Positions 1 through 9,700 of a stretch of 64,000 nt of DNA are shown here, in pieces. The translations under genes were made by a program, and so were the position numbers. A model generated the notes under the pieces. It was not told the DNA's origin. It did no database searches and worked only from the letters and a program-made list of their open reading frames with translations. The stretch comes from Ostrinia nubilalis (lineage: Eukaryota; Arthropoda; Insecta; Lepidoptera; Crambidae), in contig NC_087099.1 of NCBI RefSeq assembly GCF_963855985.1, forward strand, positions 11,934,001-11,998,000. The letters are read 5' to 3'. The stretch's first letter is position 1. Each line of letters begins with the position of its first letter.

Positions 1-24
1 AACAAAGTGCCTAAGCACTTTGTT
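1..24. repeat. short perfect inverted repeat at window edge
   Basis: Arms AACAAAGTGC and GCACTTTGTT are separated by 4 nt (CTAA). The left arm begins at base 1, so the repeat may extend outside the window. It may be a replication template-switch product or the end of a larger element. Confidence 0.6.
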
Positions 25-749
25 GTTTTTGGGTTTTTGATCAGAACTGATATGGATTCATTTTCAAAACAGTGTTATCGAATCCAATTCCCAAAAGCTT
101 TGTTTGCTTTCCAAATTTATTTTATCGAAATGATTTCAGTGATATTATAAATTAGAAATGATGCCACCATAGATGTAATGTACTTACATACGAGTACATA
201 GTAAAAAGTAAAACTTACTCATAACTAAGCTTTGATGTTGGATCAGATTATTACTTCTTTAACCTTAAAAATGTGCCAAACGCCATACAAGAAGCACTCG
301 TTATCGTTATAGTTACGGCTAAAGTTAGGTGGTGGAACTCAGCCTAAATAGTATTACCAAGAAAAGTAACAGATATCATATTCGGAAAGAAGTAAAATTA
401 TTTTCTAGCCCCTATGAGAATAATAATAGGGTAAACCGTATAGGTTACATTATAGTTAGTGTGTACAAAAAATAATGTGAACTAATAACGTTTCTACCTA
501 AAGCAACGAAACAGGTAATTATTTTTCATTGTTTGAAAATTTCAGAATAATACCAACAACAATCCTCTACGTTCTAAGAATTATCAGAAACAAATAATTG
601 CTTACAGAGTGATTTAATTAACGTTTGTTTTTGTTAAGTATTTTGTGGAAAATAAAACAGTTATACAGCTGTAGCTGAAATGTCTGTTAACTGGGCTGAC
701 TACAAAGTAACTAAAAGATACAGCCATTTAAACTATTTCCTATCCTTTC
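25..749. other. AT-rich non-coding stretch
   Basis: No convincing coding sequence. The only recognisable item is a degenerate copy of MITE family A at 250-344. Confidence 0.5.
250..344 (-). mobile_element. MITE family A, degenerate copy
   Basis: The right half (TTATCGTTATAGTTACGG then AAAGTTAGGTGGTGGAACTC, ending AGCC before TAA) matches the other family A copies at 21229, 22195, 32887, 40701, 53489 and 57780. The left terminal repeat is eroded. Confidence 0.6.
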
Positions 750-833
750 AGTACTTAGTAATCAGTTCGCGTCGGTACGCTGTGGAGAAAGGTTGTACGC
801 ATTCACGAACGTTAAAAATCGAGTCTACCCACA

Positions 834-1871
834 ATGGTTCTTAAAAAGTGTGCCAAGTGCAAAAAAAATGTTACTAAAAAAACGCCAGGCCTGGAATGTA
901 GCCGATGTCACCAAGTAGTGCATGCAGAACCTGGATGTGCCAAGCTGTCCAATAAGCAGTTGAACACGCTGAGAAACTCCCCTGGTATAGAATGGAGCTG
1001 TGAAGATTGCGTGAAAAATCTATCTCGAAGATCATCTTTCTTGATACCTGATGAAGACGAAGAAGAAGATGAATCCGGATCAGATTCCCCAACCAAACCC
1101 CAATCTATCGATACCGAAAAATTAATCCGGGATATCAGTCGAGAAGTAAAGAAAACCTTTCGGGAGGAAATAGGTAGCCTAGAAGCTTCATTAGAGTTCT
1201 TAAGTGACCAAATTAGCAACATGGAGCAGTCCATAAAAAATCAAGATTCAAAAATCAAAGACCTGGAGAATAAAAACCAGGACTTACTAAACAGGAATAA
1301 GAACCTTGAGCTGAAAATAGCAGTCATCGAGCAAGGAATGAAATCCCTTGAGCAAAAATCGCTTTCAACTTCCCTAGAAATTGCTGGATTACCCGAATCT
1401 GCCCCCAGAGATGTAAGCCAGATCCTAGTTAAGGTGGCATCTAAACTGGAAATGGATGTAAGTGACATACAGACAACGCAGCGCCTGCCGGGAACCAAGA
1501 ACAGACCGGGACCAATCCTCGTAGAAATGAAAAATAAAGAGGCCCAGATGAAATGGGCTGATGCTGCTAAGGAAAAACGTCTCAACGTAGGGCTACTGCT
1601 TCCTGAAACTCCCAAGGAAAAAGCTGACAACCCCATATTTATTAGAGTAGCATTAACCAAACACCTTAAAACACTTTTATATAACGCCAAGACCCAGTTA
1701 GGAAAGTCTTATCAATTCATATGGTGTAAAGATGGTAAGGTCTGTGCAAGAAAAAACAACACAAGCAAAATTCATTACATTAAATCAATGCAAGATGTTA
1801 AAAAACTCCGATCAAGTGTAGGTAGTTTGTATTGTTTTTTCTTTCATCCACTAGCCTATTTAATTGTCTAA
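834..1871 (+). CDS. LINE ORF1 protein with PHD-like zinc finger
   Basis: 345 residues. Residues about 6-60 carry a Cys4-His-Cys3-like series (CAKC, CSRC, a His in VVHAEPGC, then CEDC), as in PHD-type fingers of CR1-like ORF1 proteins. An acidic stretch (DEDEEEDESGSDS) follows at about 73-86, then a long heptad-rich coiled coil at about 95-180 (SNMEQSIKNQDSKIKDLENK and onward). The C-terminal part (about 180-330) has the fold-like pattern shared by LINE ORF1 C-terminal domains and baculovirus FP-type proteins. The expected role is binding of element RNA. The frame is open throughout. The last roughly 15 residues look like read-through into the spacer before ORF2, so the native end may differ. 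Confidence 0.8.
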   Translation: MVLKKCAKCKKNVTKKTPGLECSRCHQVVHAEPGCAKLSNKQLNTLRNSPGIEWSCEDCVKNLSRRSSFLIPDEDEEEDESGSDSPTKPQSIDTEKLIRDISREVKKTFREEIGSLEASLEFLSDQISNMEQSIKNQDSKIKDLENKNQDLLNRNKNLELKIAVIEQGMKSLEQKSLSTSLEIAGLPESAPRDVSQILVKVASKLEMDVSDIQTTQRLPGTKNRPGPILVEMKNKEAQMKWADAAKEKRLNVGLLLPETPKEKADNPIFIRVALTKHLKTLLYNAKTQLGKSYQFIWCKDGKVCARKNNTSKIHYIKSMQDVKKLRSSVGSLYCFFFHPLAYLIV

Positions 1872-1917
1872 ATTATCACTTAAGTGTAGGTAGTAAGGTT
1901 CCTAAATTTAGATCTTA

Positions 1918-3795
1918 ATGAAATCACAAATCCAAGAACTTTCTAACTGTACATATGTAGATAACTTTTTCCAGCAATTACCTAGTAAAGAGCACTTAAA
2001 CCTCTCATGTATTCATGTAAACATAAGATCAATAATTAAAAACTTCCCAAAATTATTACAAACTATTCATTGTAGCAGTTTTCCACTAGATATCATTGTA
2101 GTAACCGAAGTGGGTATTTCTAATAAAATTGTTCACCTATACAACATACCTGGTTATATGTACTCACAATTGCGTAATAACAAACGAGGCGGTGGCATTA
2201 TAATTAGCCGGCCGTTTGGTGTAGTGGTTCGAAACGGACTACTATTCCGGAGGTTGCGGGTTCGATTCCCGCACAGTACAAACATTTGTGTGCATGAACA
2301 TATTTGTTTGTATTGGACTGGGTGTTTTCTATGTATAATATGTATGTATTTACAAAAAAAAAAGTATTTAAGTATGTTTATATCCGTTGTCTAGTACCCA
2401 TAGTACAAGCTTTGCTTAGTTTGGGACTAGAAGCGCAGTGTAATATGTCCAAGGATATTTATTTATTATTATTTATTTATTTATGTAAAAAACTTTATCA
2501 AATTCACTTTAACTCACCATAAAACTGTTACGTTCGAAAGTTTATCTGGTACCCTTAAAATTAATGCCGATCAAGATGTGATAATATGTGCTATATATAG
2601 ACCTCCATCAACAAATAAGAATATTTTTATCAGAGAACTAGACAATCACATCTCAAAGATAGATTCAAACCAAAACTTGATATTGATTGACGATATAAAC
2701 ATAGATCTAAAATCCGCATCTGCATACAAAGATTCATATTTAGAAACACTTAGCGAGCACGGACTAATGTGTGGAGTCACTAATTTTACCAGAATCGAAA
2801 CAAGACTTGATATTGTTACTAAATCATGCATTGATCACATATTCGCGCGATTCCCTACATTAGCTCCGTTCTCGGCGGTGTTGGACGTCGTACTGGCCGA
2901 CCACCGCGCTATTATACTGGCATGCACTGGCGAGATGCTGCCGGAATGTATACAGGGTGTCAAAAAAACAATTATTAATTATGAAACGCTCAAGAATGAA
3001 TTGGATAAAAAGGACTGGTTATCAACGTGTGAGATGAGATCACCCGATGAAATCTATAGTTTTATTCGTAACTCTTTTCAGTATGCAATTAAGGTCGCGA
3101 CTAAAGTAGATAGTAAATATGTAAGGAAAGATAAACTAAACAGATGTAAAATGCCATGGATTAATGAAAATATTATTCGTCTTTGTAATAAAAGGGACCA
3201 ATTATTTAAATCGTGGAAAAATAGTTCAAATGATCCGGCCTTGAGACTAGAATACAATAAAGTTCGTAATAAAGTACACAAAATCTTAGAAAATAGAAGA
3301 AACTGTTATTACTTAGAGGAAATCAAATCTAATTCTAGAAATAGTAGAAAAATTTATCAAATAATTAACCAAATGCTAGGAAGGGTGACGCTATCAATTG
3401 ATCAAGCAATCACAAAAGCCTTTGATGCACAAGGAATTACTCCCAAAATAATTGCGGATCATTTCGCAAACGAGTTTGATAACGCAGTCAAAGATATAAT
3501 TCCTAGTTGTAAGTCACCATTAGTAGACCAGGTGGATATTTCTGAGATGGACCTTAACTGTAGTTTGTATTTGCAAAAAGCCACCAGTAAACAAATAAGT
3601 AAAATTATTGACAGACTTAGCTATAACAAAGCCCCAGGACTAGATGATATCAAAGTATCAGATATTAAAATGGCAAGGCCCGGCATTGCCACGGCTATTG
3701 CCAACCTAATTAATTGCAGCGTTAAATCTGGGAAATACCCCGATGAACTAAAAATGGGATGTGTCAGACCGATTCATAAGAAAGGAAAGATTTGA
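1918..3795 (+). pseudogene. LINE ORF2 (endonuclease-RT), SINE-interrupted and truncated
   Basis: The N-terminal piece (1918-2206) holds the start of the AP endonuclease: NIRS, a VVTE segment and RGGGI. A SINE follows. The downstream piece is open from 2484 and includes AIYRPPS, the DDINIDL segment where a GDFN-type motif is expected, and ADHRAIIL, the endonuclease C-terminal SDH-like motif (here ADH). A connector with PWINE and the RT entry KAPGLDDIK come next, up to RPIHKKGKI, where the frame stops at 3795. Excluding the SINE keeps the frame continuous, with III leading into YVKNF, which shows the SINE is a later insertion. The catalytic RT motifs are missing, so the element is dead. Confidence 0.8.
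2207..2483 (+). mobile_element. tRNA-derived SINE, copy 1
   Basis: Begins with a tRNA-like promoter: A-box-like TGGTGTAGTGGTTC at about 2218 and B-box-like GGTTCGATTCC at about 2259. The body is shared with the copy at 54774-55026 (TGTTTATATCCGTTGTCTAG, ACAAGCTTTGCTTAGTTTG), and the tail is (TTTA)n-like. It lies inside LINE ORF2. The tRNA head is not a functional tRNA gene because it lacks a complete cloverleaf. Confidence 0.8.
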
Positions 3796-3884
3796 TTTGA
3801 AGTTAAGTACCTATTTTTTGTTCATAAATATGTATTTTGATACCTACTCATGCCAAAGACGACCCACCGAAACTCGTCGGTTTC

Positions 3885-4022
3885 TAAGGGCTAATTTTTA
3901 ATAGTCAGATATCTTTTAACTGAAGTTATGTCACTTAGACAAATTTCCCTTACTGAAACTGTCTATGTGCCCAAGATATTCTTCAGTTAAAAGTTATCCG
4001 ACTATTGAAAAATCATCCTTAA
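3885..4022. mobile_element. MITE with about 40-bp terminal inverted repeats
   Basis: The left end TAAGGGCTAATTTTTAATAG and right end (reverse complement TTAAGGATGATTTTTCAATA) pair over about 40 bp, both arms reaching ACTGAAG. The interior is about 55 bp with no coding potential. Confidence 0.65.
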
Positions 4023-5340
4023 GTGAAATAAAAGTCTTTCAACGCCTTCAATCTGGTGAGCGCCCTAGAATGCTACGTGCCGCCTTCAGCTGTATTAACA
4101 ACAGCACATCAAGCTAAGACGTCTTATGTATTTTGTAAAGTATGTGTAGTTACAAAACAAAAGTTAATAGTAATCACTTTTGTTTTGTTATGCTTATTAA
4201 GCAAGACAACATAGATGTTATGCTATTTGACGAGTACCACACGACTCTATTGAGTCTTTGAATTTCAATAATGTTCTATATTTAATATCTATCGACGAAG
4301 GCCTTGGTGCATCCCTATAATATGTTATGTTTAAAAGACGAATCTCCCAAGTTTAATGTATAAATTGTGTTTACACTTTCCCCTAAAATAGAAGTTGAAG
4401 TATTTAACTTTTCCGCTTTTTTCTCAAAGGGATGGAAGTAACTTTTTTATACTAAAACTTAGTCACTAAATAACTCGTAACAAAAGTTTTTCTATAGCAG
4501 AAGACGCTTTATGATTATGATTTTATTCTTTTATTTGAACACAATTTATGTACCTAAGTACCCTTTTCAGCATTGTGTAGAATATGATTTTATACGGCCT
4601 ATCTTAAAACTAAAGAACAACAAAGTACCTACCATTAATTTTGAAGCGTCAGCCAACTTCATAACAGTTTAAATTACAAACAATAATTAAGTACCTACCG
4701 AGAAAGCGGAAGATATTGATAAAAATAAAATATTTAACAGGAAAACCATTCCTTCCGTTACTAATTAGAAAAACATAATTTCAAAACACAATTGAAATCA
4801 GTCACATAGGTAGAAAGGTCGGAAGGTCGTTAGAAAATGGAGTTGATCTCAAATCTCTAAATAGCCTTCGTTTTGTATGTCTAAAGACCTTTTCCAGGCT
4901 ATTCATGTCATCCACGCCTATCCATCATCCAGTTTCGACATAATACCAGCCAAGGTTAATTCTCATACATGTCGGCCTTATAAATCTTCGCCTAGCGGAA
5001 TAAACCATCAATCAAACGTAGCAAGCCTTATTTATTATATAAATTGGATGCAATACGATACGGAACAGTCGTTTATCATGAGTGAATAGCTATTATGTTC
5101 ACCACTATTTTAAAGGAAACTTTTATAGGGGAAACTGTATTGTTTGTTCAAACTGTTATATTTTGTGAAAGGCGGAATATGTTGCAGTTTGTAAGGAATG
5201 GGATGATTTAATGCTTTTGTGTAGAACGACCGCATTTCTAGGTACAGATGCTGATCAGTGTGTACAATATTTATGATCGTATTTTATCTAGGGAGCATCT
5301 AACCCTGTATGACGTCTATGCTGTTCTTTGTTTTGTTCTG
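4023..5340. other. non-coding AT-rich stretch
   Basis: No supported gene. It contains one small inverted repeat near 4150-4190 (ACAAAACAAAAGT and ACTTTTGTTTTGT). The few ORFs are short and lack features. Confidence 0.4.
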
Positions 5341-5460
5341 GATCGAAGATCTGGTGAGGATCGCGGGAGGTGCCTGAATGCGAGCAGCGCAGGACCGGTA
5401 ATTGTGAAAATCCTTGTGACCATTTGTCCAGCAGTGGACGTCATTTGACTCAAACGAACG
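5341..5460 (+). mobile_element. degenerate RTE-type LINE 3' end
   Basis: The broken frame reads ..DLVRIAGGA..., then MRAAQDR, then KSL, then VQQWTSF, matching the C-terminus (DDLIKVAGRRWMQAATNR..QQWTSYG) of the better copy at 17888. It has a GAAC-type tail rather than ATG repeats. Confidence 0.55.
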
Positions 5461-5965
5461 AACGATGTTGTTTTTTTAATCCACTACACCTTCACACTGT
5501 GACGTTTTGTGTGGTGGTAATAAAATGATTTTGCAATATTTTATAATCAGATTTGCTTTAGGCTCTATATGGACTGACTCATAGATAGGCAGTGGAATGA
5601 AAATGAAAAAGCCATTGATCTTACTTTTTGGCCCTCACTGGGGAAGCTTACGTCCAACAGTGCACTACCATGATTGATACAATTATGAATGGACGCAACA
5701 AATAAATTTTGATGACAATTTAATTGGATCAAGAAAGATAAAAGTGTTTTCTTTTGTATTGAATGATAAACAATCGCCGAATCTACTCGTACTACAAACA
5801 TTCATTCATTGCCGACGTAATTTCTTATTAATAATTCAGCGCACTAATGATGATCACCATAATTTTTAAAGCTTATGAAACGTTACTAGCAATTCAGAAA
5901 TTAAAGATTGTTATCAGTATTTATCGTTCAATATAGTTTAAGGGACTCTAGTTAGTGACTAGTCG
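5461..5965. other. upstream region of receptor gene
   Basis: AT-rich DNA between the RTE remnant and the receptor start codon. No clear TATA box or initiator could be assigned. A phrase near 5630-5680 resembles another LINE tail but is too weak to call. Confidence 0.3.
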
Positions 5966-6790
5966 ATGATGGGAGTTCAAACGAACATGAAGAATAAAAT
6001 GTCTGGTAACATCAAAGTGATATCAAAAACTGTGATCATCCAAGTAGTGCCTGCCAAGAATGATTTAGACCCAGTGGCAAGAGGGAGAAAGATCATACTT
6101 CAACTGCGTCACATCATACATTTTGAATCAAGTATTGGAATCAACCGACTGTATTTGCTTTACCATCGTAGATTAGTGCTCTGGCTGAATCACTTATTTA
6201 GCGTTTTTTTGATGTCCATTGCCGTTTATTGCGTACTTCGAAATCGCTCTGAGAAGACCGCTACTTACATTGTTATAGTTGATACCACTTGCGTCGAATA
6301 CCTCTGCCTTGTGGTCATATCTATGTTGGCTAAAAAGAGTTCCTTCAGAAACTTTTTCGAAGATTTGGCGCACTTCGACAGTTTACTGAATTTGAATGGA
6401 GATTTGAAAATCACCAGTCCTTCTGGCAGAGGTTTGGCGTGGATTGTGGCCAGTGTTTTGTACAGCATATGCGAATTTTTCTCACTGTCCACGTATATGA
6501 TTCAAAAGATAGATTACTCGTTTATGCTGACGTATATCACGTTGGTGGCTCATGATTGTGAGCAGATTTTGTTTTGTTCGGTGCTAAGGATGATCTTGAT
6601 CCGGGTTCGGATATTGAAGGCGCACGTTTTGAAGACACTAGTGCCGAAAAATAGCAGAGAAGCGAAGAAGAAACTGCTAGAGGTCGAAGCGTTGTCGTAT
6701 AGGGCACAACTCGATATAGGGACCTTGCATCGAAACTACGAGTTGCTGCACAAATGCGCCGAACAACTTAACTCGATAATGAGTTTGCCG
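5966..6790 (+). CDS. gustatory receptor exon 1
   Basis: 275 codons from the start ATG to donor CCG|GTAAAA. It encodes the N-terminus and most membrane segments (YLLYHRRLVLWLNHLFSVF; IVIVDTTCVEYLCLVVISML), then a basic loop (SREAKKKLL) and HRNYELLHKCAEQLN, a type of segment common before the last three helices in this family. Confidence 0.85.
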
Positions 6791-9700
6791 GTAAAATTAT
6801 TTCTCGATTTTAAACTTTTTAGTTGAAGAGCTAATTAAAAATAATGAGATTTGTTTTCAGATGATGCTAATGCTGTTTTGCTCGGGACTGTCGACGACGA
6901 TGCTGTTGAGGCAATTATTTAGAGTGTTGCAAAGTACTACGTTTGAAAGTGGGGTGAGTTGTTTTTGACACCTAGTTTAGGTAAGCGTTCGGTCAATATT
7001 TAAAGTAAAACTTATATTTTCACTCATCAATATAAATCCCTCCCTTAACGCATTGACTTAAACTGATTAGCTTGCGAGATGAAAAAACTATTAAGGCTTG
7101 GTATTTCTGCTAAAGTAGGTATTTCGCGCTGTCAAAATCTGCGCGCGCAATACTTCGCCGAAGACAGCGCGCCAAAGAGCTCTCGCGGCTACACAGTATA
7201 GAAATACGCAGTTGGTTAGGTTAGGTTGACTTCCTTCCGTTCAAGCGTCACACTCACAGCACTTTCTAATACAAATCATATCCAAGTGATACAAATTAAA
7301 ACAACTTTCAAAATTTTTGGGAATATATTTTAGAATCGAATAAATATAGAATATAACTGCCAAAGTAAACACGGTTCAAAGAGGCGTGGCGTCACCCGAC
7401 CTTCCGGAAGTTCCGCGCCGGCTAAAAGAATTTCAAGATTACGTCACCCGACCTATCGGTAGATCCTCGGGAGCTTGAGCGATTGGAAAAACATTTTATG
7501 ATCAGTTACTCGTAGTAGCGATTATTTAGAGCTTGGATAATAAATTATAGTTGTTGCAATTCACAAAGCTTTGCATGTGGTTAATTACATTAATCAGTAC
7601 ACGCATCAATTTTGTTCAGTCTTTTTGTTTATTAATAAATAAAAATATCATACTAAAATTGCATACATATTTGTTTGTATTGGTCTGGGTGTTTTCTTTC
7701 CATAATTTATGTATAACGTATGTACGGGGCTCTGTATCGAAAATCACTATGAGCAATAAGCATCACACACGGTTACCTGGAGTGCATTACCGCAGCAAAA
7801 TTTTTATAAATGTTGTGCTTTAGAGAGTCGAGAGTATAGCACATAATTAGTCCATCGTGAGCAGAAATTTGTCGACTAATAGCAAAATTCGTTCAAATTA
7901 TAGTTTTAATGTTTTTAGGAAAAAACAGATTTTGCTGGGGTAACGTTTCAAACATTACCCTGGCAAAATTTTTTTTTTAAAGTCGTTCTATCCCGGAACC
8001 AAATACATGGATAGATAGCTCTTGTTGCGTAGTAATTTGTCCACGAATAGCAAAATTTGTTCGTGTTCCGGTTCTCAAGTTATTTAGAATTTTGCTGGGG
8101 TAATGTTTTGTGATGTCCCAGATCTCGTAAATGGCTCAACGCAGAAGTTTGAAAAAAATACCAATTATAGACCTTGATATGTCCAAATTAGTTCAAACAT
8201 TAGTCATTGATTTGAATGATAAACACCAGTGTAATTAAAAGATTTCGAAAATCAGATAAAACGGATTTGTGAGTAAACCAGTACTCTTACAATCGAATAA
8301 AAAGGTGTAGCATGTACCCTTGGTACACCTTTATAACCACAGTAAATATAAATGATGTGGCTTTGCGCAAAAGAGAGATTTCAATGGAGATGGTGGAGGA
8401 AGGGACGCTCTAGAGCAGTGGTTCTTAACCGGTGGTCCGCGGACCACTGGTGGTCCCTGGAGGCATTCCAAGTGGTCCACAATGTGCACTTGCACACCTT
8501 GGTCAAAACCACTTTTAACTGATTTTTGCAGTCAAACTGGTTTTGACCGATTATGAGGTGGTCCCTGACAAGACAGAAATTTGGTAAAATGGTCCCTCAT
8601 GACTTAAAGGTTAAGAACCACTGCTCTAGAGACTCAAAACTACAAGGATACACATGAACTCCAGTTTTAAATCCGTTGATATCTGCTGAATCTGCCATGT
8701 TTTTGGCTATAAGATTCTTCTATCTTACGGCTTAGACCTTTAGCTACAGACCTTTTAAGACAGTATTTTTGTGAAAATTCTTACGCATGGTGGAGGAAGG
8801 GACGCTATAGACACTCAAGTCTACAAGGAGTCACATCAACTCCAGTTTTAAATCCGTTGACATCTGCTGCATCTGCCATCTTATTGGCTAGAAGATTCTT
8901 CTATCTTGCAGCTTAGACCTTTAGCTACAGACCTTAGACAGTATTTTTTATTATTTATTTGTGTCAGTGTGCTCTAAAGAGTGTAAGACGATTGTATGTA
9001 GGTACTATTAAAATGTAATTTTAACTCATTGGTTTTGTCTCATATTTGAGGAATGTACTATGTATCATGAGTAGAGTCTTCGTTTAAAAGGATGCGAACG
9101 ATTTAAATTTCAATAGGTAGACAAAATTGATAATTTTTAATTATCAAAAATTTAAGCTTTCTCCAGTAACACTGATATTATTATACTGTGACTCATCAAA
9201 GTCATCATTGTCAAAAATATTGACAAATCGCGAACTGTCACGGCCAAAAAACTGACACGCGTCCGTCCTCCGTAAGCGCCACCGCGCGACTGATTGAGAT
9301 TGTCCAAGCCGTCATGGACGATTTTTTCCACATTTTTTAACATAGTAACTAAATAAGACGCAATATAAAAATTTCATCCGTTAAAAGCCCTCAAGTTATT
9401 TCTGAACTTTAGTTTAGTAAAAGATATAGAATCTCAAATCGCTTATTTTAAAAATAAAACCATAAATAGAAAACGAATAGAGGTAACTTTGGGAATTTAT
9501 TCTATCGAGTCAACTTCATCAAATCGTGTTTCCATCCGTTAATAGCCCTAGAAAATATCCTCAACTATGCCCAATAAAAATCTTAGCCTTTAATTTTACT
9601 GTTTAGTACCTCAAAAATGAAAAATGAAAACCTCATTTTCGCCATTTTCTCTGCTACCCGGCCTTAATTCCTCCGAAGACTGAAAAATCACACAAGGTCT

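Larger units (their letters stand above)
750..3795 (+). mobile_element. CR1-like non-LTR retrotransposon, 3'-truncated
   Basis: Two consecutive reading frames in the order ORF1 (PHD-like zinc finger plus coiled coil) then ORF2 (AP endonuclease plus the start of reverse transcriptase) define a non-LTR retrotransposon. The left limit is approximate; a short GC-richer leader precedes the ORF1 start. The element stops just inside the RT domain at about 3795, with no palm motif (FADD/YADD), no 3' UTR and no tail. LINEs normally lose the 5' end, so a later deletion is the likely cause. A tRNA-derived SINE interrupts the endonuclease at 2207-2483. Confidence 0.8.

Noticed and set aside
2215..2275. 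tRNA gene candidate (A and B boxes)
   Set aside because: The body and tail match a second copy at 54774, and the head lacks a full cloverleaf, so it is a SINE promoter and not a tRNA gene.
6265..6492. - strand ORF of 75 codons
   Set aside because: Antisense shadow of gustatory receptor exon 1.
9152..9343. - strand ORF of 63 codons (MLKNVEKIVHDGLDNLNQSR)
   Set aside because: The opening looks coding-like, but it lies in a receptor intron without splice or family support; possibly a repeat fragment.
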